This document shows positions 1 to 9,209 of a DNA stretch of 45,911 nt, in pieces. This DNA is from JAAYBY01 sp964654125. GTDB lineage: Bacteria > Bacillota > Clostridia > Saccharofermentanales > UBA5734. The stretch spans positions 1-45,911 of the forward strand of contig CAZZGG010000011.1 of the NCBI GenBank assembly GCA_964654125.1. The letters are read 5' to 3'. The notes beneath the pieces are model-generated. The model was not told where the DNA came from and ran no database searches. It was given only the letters and a program-made list of their open reading frames with translations. Position 1 is the first letter of the stretch, and every line of letters begins with the position of its first letter. A program made the position numbers and the translations under genes.

Positions 1-1
1 C

Positions 2-646
2 GAAGATCTGGTTCTGCTCGAAAATCGCCTGGAAGAGCAGGTAGAGGTTGTCGAAGCCGACATCGAACTCGACCTGGACGGGGTACTCGGTCAGGACCAG
101 CTTCTGATCAGTATCGCTGCCGGTGTTGACCTGGCCGCTTTGCGCCGGCTGGCCGGTCCGGCCAATGCCCTGGCCCGGGTCATGCCTAATCTGCCGGCCC
201 AGTACGGCTTTGCTGCCAGTGCCCTTTGCTTTGAGAAAACCAGCCTGGCCCAAGAAAAACTGGTGCACGATTATTTTGCAGTTTTAGGCCAGGTCTACCA
301 GCTACCTGAATCAGCTTTTGCCGCTTTTACAGGCCTGGCCGGCAGCGGTCCGGCTTATGTCATGCAGATTATTGAAGCCCTGGCTGACGGAGCTGTCCGG
401 ATGGGCCTGGAAAGGTCTCTAGCACTGGCTCTGGCCAGTCAGACTGTCCTGGGATCAGCTGTATTTTTACAAAAAAGCGGCCTGCACCCGGCCCAGGTCA
501 AGGACCTGGTCAGTTCACCGGGCGGTACGACAATTGAAGCACTGGCAGTTCTGGAAGAAAAAGGCTTGCGCTCAGCCTTGATTGAGGCTGTGGCAGCAGC
601 AACCAAGCGGGCCAAACAACTGGGAGAAAATAAATTTGACGAATAA
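2..646 (+). CDS. proC: pyrroline-5-carboxylate reductase, 3' part
   Basis: The frame is open from the window edge, so the gene starts upstream; 214 residues are present out of the usual 265-275. The enzyme reduces 1-pyrroline-5-carboxylate to L-proline with NAD(P)H in the cytoplasm, the last step of proline synthesis. The N-terminal dinucleotide-binding glycine motif is outside the window. What is visible is the end of the Rossmann half (LISIAAGVDLAAL), the conserved RVMPN, then the all-helical dimer domain with GLAGSGPAYV and the family signature SSPGGTTIEAL near the C-terminus. The stop overlaps the rnhA start by 11 bases, which suggests translational coupling. Identification is firm; the true start is unknown. 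Confidence 0.95.
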   Translation, partial: EDLVLLENRLEEQVEVVEADIELDLDGVLGQDQLLISIAAGVDLAALRRLAGPANALARVMPNLPAQYGFAASALCFEKTSLAQEKLVHDYFAVLGQVYQLPESAFAAFTGLAGSGPAYVMQIIEALADGAVRMGLERSLALALASQTVLGSAVFLQKSGLHPAQVKDLVSSPGGTTIEALAVLEEKGLRSALIEAVAAATKRAKQLGENKFDE

Positions 647-1103
647 TAAAGCAGCAGTGGAAATATATACAGACGGCGCCTGTTCCGGTAACCCCGGCCC
701 GGGCGGCTGGGCAGCAATCCTGCTGGCCCGCGGTGTCGAAAAAGAGATCAGTGGCGGAGCAGTAGCAACCACCAACAACAGAATGGAAATCCAGGCAGCC
801 CTAGAAGGTCTAAAATCCTTAAACCGGCCTTGTCAGGTCACTTTATACAGTGACAGCGCCTATCTTGTCTCCGCCTTCAACCAGGGCTGGTTGCAGAACT
901 GGCAAAGGAACGGCTGGCTCAATGCAGCCAAAGACCCGGTCAGTAATAAGGACCTTTGGCAAGAACTCCTGGAGGTCGCCAGCCGCCATCAAGTCCAATG
1001 GGTCAAGGTGCGGGGCCACAGTGATAACGCCTACAATAACCGCTGCGATGAACTAGCCGTAGCCCAGTCACAAAAATACCGTCTGCTAGCACAAAAAGGA
1101 TGA
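636..1103 (+). CDS. rnhA: ribonuclease HI
   Basis: Cleaves the RNA strand of RNA-DNA hybrids. The 155-residue protein has the complete type 1 active site: Asp13 in TDGACSGNPG, Glu51 in NRMEIQAAL, Asp73 in YSDSAYL, His128 in GHSDNAYNN and Asp138 in RCDELA. The spacing is nearly that of the E. coli enzyme. I chose the TTG at 636 because GGGAGA lies about 9 bases upstream and because the protein then begins a few residues before the first beta strand; an ATG at 582 would add 18 residues that do not look like the family. It overlaps proC by 11 bases and the next gene by ATGA. A type 2 RNase H (rnhB) is also in this window. Confidence 0.93.
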   Translation: MTNNKAAVEIYTDGACSGNPGPGGWAAILLARGVEKEISGGAVATTNNRMEIQAALEGLKSLNRPCQVTLYSDSAYLVSAFNQGWLQNWQRNGWLNAAKDPVSNKDLWQELLEVASRHQVQWVKVRGHSDNAYNNRCDELAVAQSQKYRLLAQKG

Positions 1104-1666
1104 AAGAGTTGAAAACAGAAATAAGCTCTAGTCAAAAAGAGTCATTCCAGGGCCGGGTTTTTAATGTCGAAGAACACCAAGTCCTTTTAGAAGATGGCAG
1201 CCAGGCTCGGCGCGAGATTGTCCGCCACAGTGGCGGTGCCTGTGTTTTGCCCCTGTCCAGTGATCTACAGGTAACCATGGTGCGCCAGTATCGCAAGGCT
1301 GTTGAAGAGTTTTTATGGGAGATACCGGCCGGCAAACTGGATCTCGGTGAGGATCCCCTGGCCTGTGCCCAAAGAGAACTTGTTGAAGAAACCGGTCTGA
1401 CTGCCCGCAATTACCATCTCTTGACTGTGCTTTATCCTAGTCCGGGCTATTGTTCGGAAAAACTGCACATTTACCTGGCCACAGGTTTGGTGGCGGGCCA
1501 GGCAAGACCTGATCCGGGTGAGTTTTTGACCTGCCGCAAGCAGCCTTTGACTGACTTGCTGGAGCAGGCGGATAAGGGACTTGTTAGAGATAGCAAGACC
1601 CTGACAGCCCTGCTCCTGACCGCCCGGTTGCTGGCCACCCGGCCCGGTCTGGCCCAGACTGATTAG
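1100..1666 (+). CDS. nudF: Nudix hydrolase, ADP-ribose pyrophosphatase type
   Basis: 188 residues with a perfect Nudix box at residues 78-100: Gly78, Glu84, Arg92-Glu93, Glu96-Glu97 and Gly99. Upstream, RQYRKAVEEFLWEIPAG is the signature of the ADP-ribose pyrophosphatase branch (NudF/YqkG), in which the Arg and Glu bind the substrate in a dimer; the proline about 16 residues after the box (SPGYCSEK) also fits. It probably hydrolyses ADP-ribose to AMP and ribose 5-phosphate. The start overlaps the rnhA stop (ATGA). The exact substrate is inferred from the subfamily; the Nudix assignment is certain. Confidence 0.88.
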   Translation: MKELKTEISSSQKESFQGRVFNVEEHQVLLEDGSQARREIVRHSGGACVLPLSSDLQVTMVRQYRKAVEEFLWEIPAGKLDLGEDPLACAQRELVEETGLTARNYHLLTVLYPSPGYCSEKLHIYLATGLVAGQARPDPGEFLTCRKQPLTDLLEQADKGLVRDSKTLTALLLTARLLATRPGLAQTD

Positions 1667-1677
1667 GGGGCGCATGC

Positions 1678-4215
1678 ATGGCTGGCCGTTCATTTGACAA
1701 AAAACGAGAAATAAATGGTGTCCTTTATCTGGCTGCAGCTGTCATCTTGATGGTGGCCTATTATCTGCCCCGAAGCCGCAGCGGCTGGCTGGGCCATCTG
1801 CTCCTGCACGGTGGTCTGGGTCTATTGGGCTCAGTCGCCCTGGCCTTGCCCCTGCTTTTCATTTATATGGCACTGGATTATCTGTTGGAAAAAGAACTGA
1901 AGTTGACCAGACGCCGTTTCGCTTATGTTTTTTTGATCCTGATCGGATTGGCAGCCTTTTTCCATCTGGTTTTCACCCGCCCGGATGCAATCTACCAGCT
2001 GAGTTTAAATGAAATGGGCCAGGCCCGGGCATCAGAGGCCTTGAAGCTGGCCTGGCATAGTGGCATTAACCCAGACCTGATCAGCAGTAAAAATCTCAGT
2101 GGAGGTTTTTTGGGTGCCTTGCTGGGTCTGGCCCTGCAGGCGATTGCTGGCCAGATTGGTTCTTTTGTCCTCTTATTTGCATTTTTGATCTCACTTATTA
2201 TCCTGCTGTTCAATGTTTCTTTCAGCAAAGTTTTCGGTCAGACTGCCAAAGTTATTCAAAAAACCGGTCTTAAAATGGATGAGGCCGTGCGCCAGCGGGC
2301 TGAAATAGCAGCTGAACACAAAAAGGCCAGAGCTGATTATGATATTCTCCTGCAGGAGGAAGAGGAGGCAGAACCCGAGCTGGATCAGCCTGGGATCCGG
2401 CCCGGACCCCAGAAATATTCCCTGCTGGCCAGCCTGAAAAAAATGTTCCAGCCGCCTGAAGCGCTGGCTGAAGAGATAAAAGCAACTGAAGTACAAGCCC
2501 CGATCAGCCAACCGGCCCCTTATGATCTGCGCCTGCCCGATCCGGCAGAAACAGCAAGTCCAGCAGACCTGACAGAAACAGACTCAGTTGAGCTGCCAGC
2601 TGCTGAAGATGATCTTGTCGACAGCCGCGAGCAATGGACTGACCGGACCGAAACCAGCCCCGAGGTGACGGTACTGACCAAGCAGAGCAAACCGATCTCA
2701 CCTGGTGACCAGATCGGGATTGAACTGCCCTATCAGGCCCCGCCTTTACATCTTTTGCGTGATGACAAGGAAGGCAAAAACAATACGGTAAACCGTCAGC
2801 TGGTCAATTCTTTGGGCTTAAAACTGGAACAGACCCTGGCCAGCTTTGGGATTGAAGCCAAGGTTGTCAATTATACAACCGGCCCGACTATCACACGTTT
2901 TGAGCTTAGTCCCGGGCCTGGTGTCAAAGTCAGCCGCATTGTCAATCTATCGGACGATATCGCCCTGAACCTGGCAGCCCTGGGGGTGCGGATTGAAGCC
3001 CCGATCCCGGGCAAATCAGCGATCGGGATTGAGATACCAAACAAGGAGACAGAACTGGTTCTTTTACGTGGCATCCTTGAATCGCCGGAGTTTGGCAATG
3101 CCCGCTCGCCCCTGACAGCTGCCTTGGGCCGCGATATCCAGGGCTTTCCCATTTTATGTGACCTGGCCAGGATGCCCCACCTGCTCATCGCCGGTGCCAC
3201 GGGTTCTGGTAAGTCTGTCTGTATCAACTCAATTTTGATCAGCATTCTTTATCGTTCATCGCCGGATGATGTGCGCATGCTCCTGATTGATCCCAAGGTG
3301 GTCGAGCTCAGTGTTTACCAGGGCATACCCCACCTGCTTTCACCGGTAGTGACTGACCCGAAAAAGGCCGCCAACACCCTAAACTGGGCTGTTGTCGAGA
3401 TGACCCGACGCTATGCGATTTTTGCTGAAAAGTCAGTCCGTGATATTAACTCCTATCGCCTGGCGGCCACAGCCTGGCAGCAGGATAACCCGGATGCGGA
3501 CCCGGCCGTCACAGAGGGCGGCTTTGAAAAACTGCCCTTGATCCTTTTAGTCATAGACGAGCTGTCCGACCTGATGGCCACCGCTCCCAATGAGGTGGAG
3601 AATTCAATCGCGCGCCTGACTGCCATGGCCAGGGCCGCCGGCATCCACCTGATCATCGCCACCCAGCGCCCCTCTGTTGACGTGATCACAGGTGTTATCA
3701 AGGCCAACATACCCTCCCGGGTCGCTTTTGCTGTGGCCTCCCAGGTTGATTCACGCACTATTTTAGATATGGCAGGTGCCGAAAAGCTGCTTGGTAAAGG
3801 TGACATGCTCTATTTTCCGCAAAATGTTGCCAAGCCCCTGCGCGGCCAGGGTGCCTTTATTACGGATGCTGAGGTGGAAAAGGTCCTGGCCTACTTAAAG
3901 ACCCAGCATGCCGCCGATTATGATGAATCTGTCTCTGAAGCCATCATGCAGGCGACTGCAAATGGTGAGGACAAAACAAGTGACTTTAATGATGAACTCC
4001 TGCCCCAGGCTCTTGATCTGGTGGTTGAAACAGGTTATGCCTCTGTTTCACTTTTACAAAGGCGTCTTAATGTTGGCTACCCACGGGCAGCCCGTCTGGT
4101 GGACTCCCTGCATGATCGGGGTTACATTGGCCCCTTTGACGGCAGTAAGCCGAGGAAGATCCTGATCAGCCAGGCCGAGTATGATGAATTGAAAGCAAAG
4201 CAAGTTCAAGAATGA
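1678..4215 (+). CDS. ftsK: DNA translocase FtsK/SpoIIIE
   Basis: 845 residues. The N-terminal ~185 residues carry four hydrophobic segments (starting near YLAAAVILMV, LGSVALALPLLF, FAYVFLILIG and SFVLLFAFLISL) that anchor it at the septum. A charged linker rich in Glu/Asp/Pro follows to about residue 360. The motor then has Walker A GATGSGKS at 506-513, Walker B LLVIDELSD around Asp627, and ATQRPSVDVITG. The last ~65 residues form the DNA-reading winged helix (gamma domain). It pumps chromosomal DNA through the closing septum and, in spore formers, into the forespore; sequence alone does not separate FtsK from SpoIIIE. An AGGGGG ribosome site lies 7 bases before the ATG. Confidence 0.95.
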   Translation: MAGRSFDKKREINGVLYLAAAVILMVAYYLPRSRSGWLGHLLLHGGLGLLGSVALALPLLFIYMALDYLLEKELKLTRRRFAYVFLILIGLAAFFHLVFTRPDAIYQLSLNEMGQARASEALKLAWHSGINPDLISSKNLSGGFLGALLGLALQAIAGQIGSFVLLFAFLISLIILLFNVSFSKVFGQTAKVIQKTGLKMDEAVRQRAEIAAEHKKARADYDILLQEEEEAEPELDQPGIRPGPQKYSLLASLKKMFQPPEALAEEIKATEVQAPISQPAPYDLRLPDPAETASPADLTETDSVELPAAEDDLVDSREQWTDRTETSPEVTVLTKQSKPISPGDQIGIELPYQAPPLHLLRDDKEGKNNTVNRQLVNSLGLKLEQTLASFGIEAKVVNYTTGPTITRFELSPGPGVKVSRIVNLSDDIALNLAALGVRIEAPIPGKSAIGIEIPNKETELVLLRGILESPEFGNARSPLTAALGRDIQGFPILCDLARMPHLLIAGATGSGKSVCINSILISILYRSSPDDVRMLLIDPKVVELSVYQGIPHLLSPVVTDPKKAANTLNWAVVEMTRRYAIFAEKSVRDINSYRLAATAWQQDNPDADPAVTEGGFEKLPLILLVIDELSDLMATAPNEVENSIARLTAMARAAGIHLIIATQRPSVDVITGVIKANIPSRVAFAVASQVDSRTILDMAGAEKLLGKGDMLYFPQNVAKPLRGQGAFITDAEVEKVLAYLKTQHAADYDESVSEAIMQATANGEDKTSDFNDELLPQALDLVVETGYASVSLLQRRLNVGYPRAARLVDSLHDRGYIGPFDGSKPRKILISQAEYDELKAKQVQE

Positions 4216-4239
4216 ATATTTTGTAAGGAGACAATTGCC

Positions 4240-5106
4240 ATGAGTACAATAATCCGCGGTAAGGATCTTGCAGCCAGCCTGCGTGCAAAAACAGGTGCTG
4301 AAGTTGAGCGGCTCAGTAAAATTGCCGGCAGGCGACCCGGCCTGGCAGTAATACTGGTCGGTGAGGATGCCGGCTCACAATTGTATGTCAATAACAAGAA
4401 AAAGGCTTGTGCTGAAGCCGGTATCAGGTCTTTTTCCCATCATTTACCGGAAAATGTATCCCAACTGGAACTGCTGGCCTTGATCGACCAGCTCAATAAT
4501 GATCCGCAAATCCATGGCATCTTATGTCAGCTGCCCTTACCTGACCATATTGATACCTTCACCATTATCTGTGCCATCCGGCCGGAAAAGGATGTCGATG
4601 GTTTTCACCCCGTCAATGTCGGTCTTTTAGCCCTGGGCAGGGACAGCCTGGTCTCCTGCACTCCGGCCGGCATCCTGGCCATGCTGAAAAAATATGAAAT
4701 TCCTCTAGCTGGCAGCCATTGTGTGATCGTGGGCCGCAGCAATATTGTCGGCAAACCGGTTGCCCAGCTCATGCTCAAGGAAAATGCCACTGTCACCATC
4801 GCCCATTCCAGGACCAAGGATCTGCCCGGCCTTTGCCGCCAGGCCGATATCCTGATTGTGGCTGTCGGCCGGGCCGCCATGATTGACCAGTCTTATGTCA
4901 AGCCGGGAGCTGTTGTGATCGATGTCGGGATCAACCGCACCGCTGCGGGTAAAACAGTCGGTGATGTTGATTTTGCGGCAGTGGAACAGCTGGCCGGGGC
5001 TATTACGCCTGTGCCGGGTGGAGTGGGTCCGATGACCATTGCCATGCTTATGCAAAATACTGTCAAGGCTTTTTGCCGGATTGAAAACATCAGTGAAAGC
5101 TGCTAA
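4240..5106 (+). CDS. folD: bifunctional methylene-THF dehydrogenase / methenyl-THF cyclohydrolase
   Basis: 288 residues, the normal FolD length. It interconverts 5,10-methylene-, methenyl- and 10-formyl-tetrahydrofolate with NADP, feeding one-carbon units to purine and formyl-methionine synthesis. The catalytic YVxxK motif is at Tyr49-Lys53. Other family blocks are GILCQLPLPDHID, EKDVDGFHPVNVG, the nucleotide-binding GRSNIVGKPVAQLM, and PVPGGVGPMT near the end. AAGGAG sits 10 bases before the ATG. glyA, the main source of methylene-THF, is elsewhere in the window (30220). Identification is secure. Confidence 0.96.
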   Translation: MSTIIRGKDLAASLRAKTGAEVERLSKIAGRRPGLAVILVGEDAGSQLYVNNKKKACAEAGIRSFSHHLPENVSQLELLALIDQLNNDPQIHGILCQLPLPDHIDTFTIICAIRPEKDVDGFHPVNVGLLALGRDSLVSCTPAGILAMLKKYEIPLAGSHCVIVGRSNIVGKPVAQLMLKENATVTIAHSRTKDLPGLCRQADILIVAVGRAAMIDQSYVKPGAVVIDVGINRTAAGKTVGDVDFAAVEQLAGAITPVPGGVGPMTIAMLMQNTVKAFCRIENISESC

Positions 5107-5126
5107 GGCGGGGGAAGTATAGCTTT

Positions 5127-6383
5127 ATGACAGGTACATTAAAGGCTGAGATCATCTGCGTCGGCACCGAGCTTTTGCTGGGCCAGATCGTGAATACCAA
5201 TGCCGCTTGGCTGGCCAGCCAGCTGAGCCTTGCCGGAGTTTACTCCTACTACCAGACAGTGGTTGGAGATAATAAGCAGCGCCTGGCCGCCAGTATCCGC
5301 CAGGCAGCCGGCCGGGCGGATCTGGTTATTTTAACGGGTGGTCTGGGGCCAACCCAGGATGATATCACCATGGCCACCGCCGCTGCAGTGGCTGGTCAAA
5401 GACTAATCCTGCACCAGCCCAGCCGACAGGCTATTGCTGCTTATTTTACCCGGATGGGCCGGCGCCAGGTGACCGATAACAACTGGAAACAGGCTCTCAT
5501 GCCTGAAAAGGCCCTAGTTTTACCGAATAATAACGGGACAGCTCCCGGGGCCATCATTGAATATAAGTCCAAGGAGCAGAGTAGTTATTTGATTTTGCTG
5601 CCTGGACCACCGGCTGAAATGCAGCTGATGTACCAGGAATCTGTCCTGCCCTGGCTCAAGCATAAAAGTGGCACCCGCTTAAAGCATGTCTTTGTGCGCC
5701 TGATCGGGATCGGTGAATCGACAGTGGAAAATGAGCTGCTGGACTTAATAACGAACCAGCAAAATCCCACACTGGCTCCCTATGCCCAGACCGGTGAAGT
5801 GATGCTGCGCATCAGCCAGGCTTTTACGTCTCTGGATGAGCCGGATCTGACCTCCGGCTTGCTGGCTGAACTGAAAGCCAGACTGGGCGCTTATATTTAT
5901 GAGATCGGGCCCAGAAGCATGGTTGAGGTGCTGTTTGACCTGCTGCGCAGCAAAGGCCAGACGATCAGTTATGCTGAGTCTTGTACAGGAGGCCTGGCCA
6001 GTGCCCAATTAACAGACCTGCCCGGTTCTTCTGCTGTACTGGCCGGTTCCCTTGTCGCTTACTCCAACCGGATCAAGGCAGGTATCCTGGGTGTGAACCA
6101 GGCCCTTCTAGACAGTGAAGGCGCGGTCAGCCAGGCAGTTGTTCTGGAAATGGCCCAGGGCTGCCGCCAACTCTTTGCTACAGATTGGGCTGTAGCCATA
6201 TCTGGTATTGCCGGGCCGGACGGCGGCAGTCCGGCTAAGCCGGTCGGCACGGTCTGGCTGGCAGTGGCCGGAGAGGGGATAAAGGAGAGTGTCTGCCTGC
6301 AACTGTCTGGCAACAGGGCTAGGATCAGGCAGGTAGCGGCCTTAAATGCCCACAATCTGGTCAGAAAGCAGCTGGTCCAGTGA
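5127..6383 (+). CDS. cinA: CinA family protein, nicotinamide-nucleotide amidohydrolase
   Basis: 418 residues in two parts. The N-terminal half is a molybdopterin-binding-like domain (VGTELLLGQIVNTNA, LTGGLGPTQDD). The C-terminal ~160 residues are the CinA domain, with YAESCTGG, the serine-rich LAGSLVAYSN, and ISGIAGPDGGSPAKPVGTVW, known to deamidate NMN in pyridine-nucleotide salvage. cinA commonly sits just before recA in Firmicutes, often in a competence-linked unit; here murJ lies between them. GGGGGAAG lies upstream of the ATG. The stop shares bases with the murJ start. Confidence 0.94.
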   Translation: MTGTLKAEIICVGTELLLGQIVNTNAAWLASQLSLAGVYSYYQTVVGDNKQRLAASIRQAAGRADLVILTGGLGPTQDDITMATAAAVAGQRLILHQPSRQAIAAYFTRMGRRQVTDNNWKQALMPEKALVLPNNNGTAPGAIIEYKSKEQSSYLILLPGPPAEMQLMYQESVLPWLKHKSGTRLKHVFVRLIGIGESTVENELLDLITNQQNPTLAPYAQTGEVMLRISQAFTSLDEPDLTSGLLAELKARLGAYIYEIGPRSMVEVLFDLLRSKGQTISYAESCTGGLASAQLTDLPGSSAVLAGSLVAYSNRIKAGILGVNQALLDSEGAVSQAVVLEMAQGCRQLFATDWAVAISGIAGPDGGSPAKPVGTVWLAVAGEGIKESVCLQLSGNRARIRQVAALNAHNLVRKQLVQ

Positions 6384-7993
6384 TGCAGAAGGGGATCAGG
6401 CCGGTCCGTCTGCCCGAAGCAACGGAAAAGAAGCGTCTTTCCCACAGCGGGGCTACCATCTTGATGATGCTGGGCCTTTTGCTCAGCAAACTGACCGGCC
6501 AGCTGCGAGAGATCCTGATCGTACCGGTTTTTGGCGGCATCGGTGTGGAAACCGATGCCTTTGTGATCGGTTTTCAAGTGCCTGACCTTTTTTATCAACT
6601 GCTGGTTGGCGGTGCCATCCAGGCCGCCATCACACCCGCCCTGGCTGCATCTTTGGCCAAGCGCCAGGAAAAGCAGGGCTGGCGCAGCGTCAGTATCTTT
6701 ATCAACTTTGCCGCCCTGGCCATGCTGCTCGCTGTCCTGGCCGGCGAACTGCTGGCCCCCCAGCTGGTGAACTTTTATAATCGGGGCAAAGATGCCGCTG
6801 TCATAGAACTGGCCACTAAAGTGACCCGGGCTCTTTTCCCGCAAGTTTTTTTCATGATGCTGGCAGCTTTATGCATCGGAATCCTCAACAGTTATAAGAA
6901 GTTTGCCTCCACCTCCTTTGGACCGGCCTTTTACAACAGCTGTGTCATCTTAGCCATGCTGCTTTGGGGCCAGCCGTCAGCCCAGGGAGTGGTCCAGGTA
7001 GCCTTTGGTGTCATGCTGGCTGCAGCCATGTACTTTATCCTGCAATTCTGGCTGGCCCGCCGTCAATTTGCCAATTACAGCCTGTCTTTTGCCCACCGTG
7101 ACCCGGGTTTTCGGCAACTGCTGCGCCTGGCAGTACCGACACTGGTTTCCGGCTCGATTGTCCAGATCAACACGATCATCCTGACTGGTTTTGCCAACCA
7201 GTTTGTCGGTGCCGCCACGGCCTTGCGCCAGGCTGCAACTGCCTGGCAGCTGCCCTACGGTATCTTTGTGGTGGCGATCGGGAATGTTATGCTGCCGTCT
7301 TTGGCAGCTGTCCATGCCGCCAAAGAACAGCGCCAGGGTCGTGTACTCTTTACCCGCAGCCTGCGTTCTGCCTTGTTCTTGATATTTCCAGCTGCCGGGA
7401 TCTTCCTGGCTATGCAGGAAGACACTATCAGGGCTATCTTTCAGTGGAGCAGCCACTACACCGATGAAGCTGTCCTTGTTACTGCTTCTATCTTGCGCTG
7501 GTACTGCCTGGCCATGCTGGCCCAGACTTTTGTCTTTATTGTCAACCAGGCTTTCTATGCCCGCCGCATTACCAAGATAACGCTTTATAATGGCTTTTTA
7601 ACCATGGCCCTGAATGCGCTGTTTTGTTATCTTTTGACCCGCTGGACAGATCTTGGTGTCAGCAGCTTGTCTTTAGCCTACAGCCTGACCAGCCTGATCA
7701 GTGCCTTTATTCTCTATCAGCTTTACAGCCGGGGCTTTAAAGGAGCCGCTCCGCGCCGCATCTGGCCTTTCATGCTCCGCTGCAGCCTTTGCACTATTGC
7801 ACTTTTAATAGCTATACTAGCCTTGGGCAGGACTGGTCTGGCGCCTAGCGGTAAACTGGCCCAGCTGATCTGGTATGGCCTGCGGGCAGGAGCCGGCTTT
7901 TTGGCTTATCTGTTACTGGCCTGGCTGCTGCGTCTGCCTGAATCCCGCCAGACCCTGGCCAAGCTGTCCCGCTTGCTGCCCAGCCGCAAATGA
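6380..7993 (+). CDS. murJ: lipid II flippase MurJ (MviN)
   Basis: About 537 residues with roughly 14 hydrophobic segments through the whole length, the MurJ/MviN fold that carries lipid II across the membrane for peptidoglycan synthesis. Family marks are SKLTGQLREILIVPVFG in the first helix region (the conserved R-E motif), TDAFVIGFQVPDLFYQLL, and a cluster of basic residues in the central cavity helices. The start is either GTG 6380 or the adjacent ATG 6383, overlapping the cinA stop; no strong ribosome site is seen, so it probably depends on coupling to cinA. The gene interrupts the usual cinA-recA pairing. Confidence 0.9.
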   Translation: MMQKGIRPVRLPEATEKKRLSHSGATILMMLGLLLSKLTGQLREILIVPVFGGIGVETDAFVIGFQVPDLFYQLLVGGAIQAAITPALAASLAKRQEKQGWRSVSIFINFAALAMLLAVLAGELLAPQLVNFYNRGKDAAVIELATKVTRALFPQVFFMMLAALCIGILNSYKKFASTSFGPAFYNSCVILAMLLWGQPSAQGVVQVAFGVMLAAAMYFILQFWLARRQFANYSLSFAHRDPGFRQLLRLAVPTLVSGSIVQINTIILTGFANQFVGAATALRQAATAWQLPYGIFVVAIGNVMLPSLAAVHAAKEQRQGRVLFTRSLRSALFLIFPAAGIFLAMQEDTIRAIFQWSSHYTDEAVLVTASILRWYCLAMLAQTFVFIVNQAFYARRITKITLYNGFLTMALNALFCYLLTRWTDLGVSSLSLAYSLTSLISAFILYQLYSRGFKGAAPRRIWPFMLRCSLCTIALLIAILALGRTGLAPSGKLAQLIWYGLRAGAGFLAYLLLAWLLRLPESRQTLAKLSRLLPSRK

Positions 7994-8017
7994 CTTATTT
8001 TGTCTACTTTTAGCAGC

Positions 8018-8046
8018 TTGACTAAAGCAAGCTAAAAACATATAAT
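8018..8046 (+). promoter_or_regulatory. sigma-A promoter of recA
   Basis: TTGACT (8018-8023), a 17-base spacer, and a perfect TATAAT (8041-8046). Transcription should start near 8053, placing the SOS box just downstream of the start point. Confidence 0.85.
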
Positions 8047-8056
8047 AAAAATTAAA

Positions 8057-8068
8057 GAACGATTGTTC
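8057..8068 (+). promoter_or_regulatory. LexA (SOS) box of recA
   Basis: GAACGATTGTTC, an exact match to the Gram-positive SOS core GAAC-N4-GTTC. It lies about 5-16 bases after the predicted transcription start, where bound LexA would block polymerase. The matching repressor gene is at 45201. Confidence 0.88.
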
Positions 8069-8084
8069 CTTTGAGGAGGATATT

Positions 8085-9209
8085 ATGGCAAGAACAGATA
8101 GATCTAAAGGCAGAGGCAAGAGCAGCCAGGAAGTCACCCAGAAAAATAAAGATGATCGGGACCGGGCCCTTGATGCAGCTTTAGGCCAGATTGAAAAGCA
8201 ATTCGGCAAAGGTGCAGTCATGAAGATGGGTGAGCAGTCCCATGTTCAGGTTGAAGTGATCCCAACCGGTGCCCTGTCCCTGGATTTCGCTTTAGGTGTG
8301 GGCGGTCTGCCGCGGGGCAGGATAGTTGAGATCTACGGCCCGGAGTCTTCCGGTAAAACCACCGTGGCCCTGCACATGATTGCCGAGGCTCAGGCCGAGG
8401 GCGGCACCGCAGCCTTTATTGATGCTGAGCATGCCCTGGATCCCAATTATGCCGCCCGCCTGGGTGTGGATATTGATAACCTGATCGTTTCACAACCAGA
8501 TACAGGGGAGCAGGCCCTGGAGATCACTGAAGCCCTGGTGCGCAGTGGTGCAGTTGATATTATCGTGGTCGATTCAGTTGCAGCTTTGGTCCCTAAGGCC
8601 GAGATCGATGGTGAAATGGGTGACACCCATGTCGGCCTGCAGGCCCGCCTCATGTCCCAGGCCTTGCGTAAGCTGGCCGGTGTGATCAGCAAATCCAGCA
8701 CTGTGACAGTTTTTATCAACCAGTTGAGGGAAAAAGTCGGCATCATGTTTGGTAATCCGGAAACCACTCCAGGCGGCCGGGCTCTTAAATTTTATGCTTC
8801 GGTCAGGTTGGACATCCGCAAGATGGAAACCTTGCGCAGCGGGACTGAGATAGTTGGTACTAAAACCAGGGTCAGGGTGGTCAAGAACAAGGTGGCACCG
8901 CCTTTCCGGGAAGCGGAGTTTGACATTATCTATGGCGAAGGTATTTCCAAGGAAGGCTGTATTTTAGATATGGCTGTCGACAAGGATATTGTTGATAAAA
9001 GTGGTGCCTGGTATTCCTATAAGGAGCAGCGGATTGGCCAGGGCCGGGACAATGTGCGTTTATTCCTCAAAGCCAATCCGGAGCTGCGCGACGAAATTGA
9101 AGATCTGGTCCGGGCCAGCCTGGAGCCGGAGCCGCCGCAAGAAGAACAAGCTGACAGCCCGGCCCAGCCCGCCAATGAGCTGGAAGAGGACATTTTAGGC
9201 CTTGATTAA
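8085..9209 (+). CDS. recA: recombinase RecA
   Basis: 374 residues, normal for RecA. It forms filaments on single-stranded DNA, performs strand exchange and triggers LexA self-cleavage. Walker A GPESSGKT is at residues 85-92; IIVVDSVAALVPKAEIDGEMGD (split motif, Walker B then L1 loop), the L2 loop near MFGNPETTPGGRALKFYASVR, and an acidic Pro-rich C-terminal tail are all present. GAGGAGG-like ribosome site 8073-8080 precedes the ATG. It has its own promoter and SOS box and overlaps recX by 8 bases. Confidence 0.98.
   Translation: MARTDRSKGRGKSSQEVTQKNKDDRDRALDAALGQIEKQFGKGAVMKMGEQSHVQVEVIPTGALSLDFALGVGGLPRGRIVEIYGPESSGKTTVALHMIAEAQAEGGTAAFIDAEHALDPNYAARLGVDIDNLIVSQPDTGEQALEITEALVRSGAVDIIVVDSVAALVPKAEIDGEMGDTHVGLQARLMSQALRKLAGVISKSSTVTVFINQLREKVGIMFGNPETTPGGRALKFYASVRLDIRKMETLRSGTEIVGTKTRVRVVKNKVAPPFREAEFDIIYGEGISKEGCILDMAVDKDIVDKSGAWYSYKEQRIGQGRDNVRLFLKANPELRDEIEDLVRASLEPEPPQEEQADSPAQPANELEEDILGLD

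Noticed and set aside
6059..6844. 261-codon minus-strand frame across cinA and murJ
   Set aside because: Antisense to two well-conserved genes; composition is Gln/Asp/Gly-rich low-complexity shadow sequence without a ribosome site of note.
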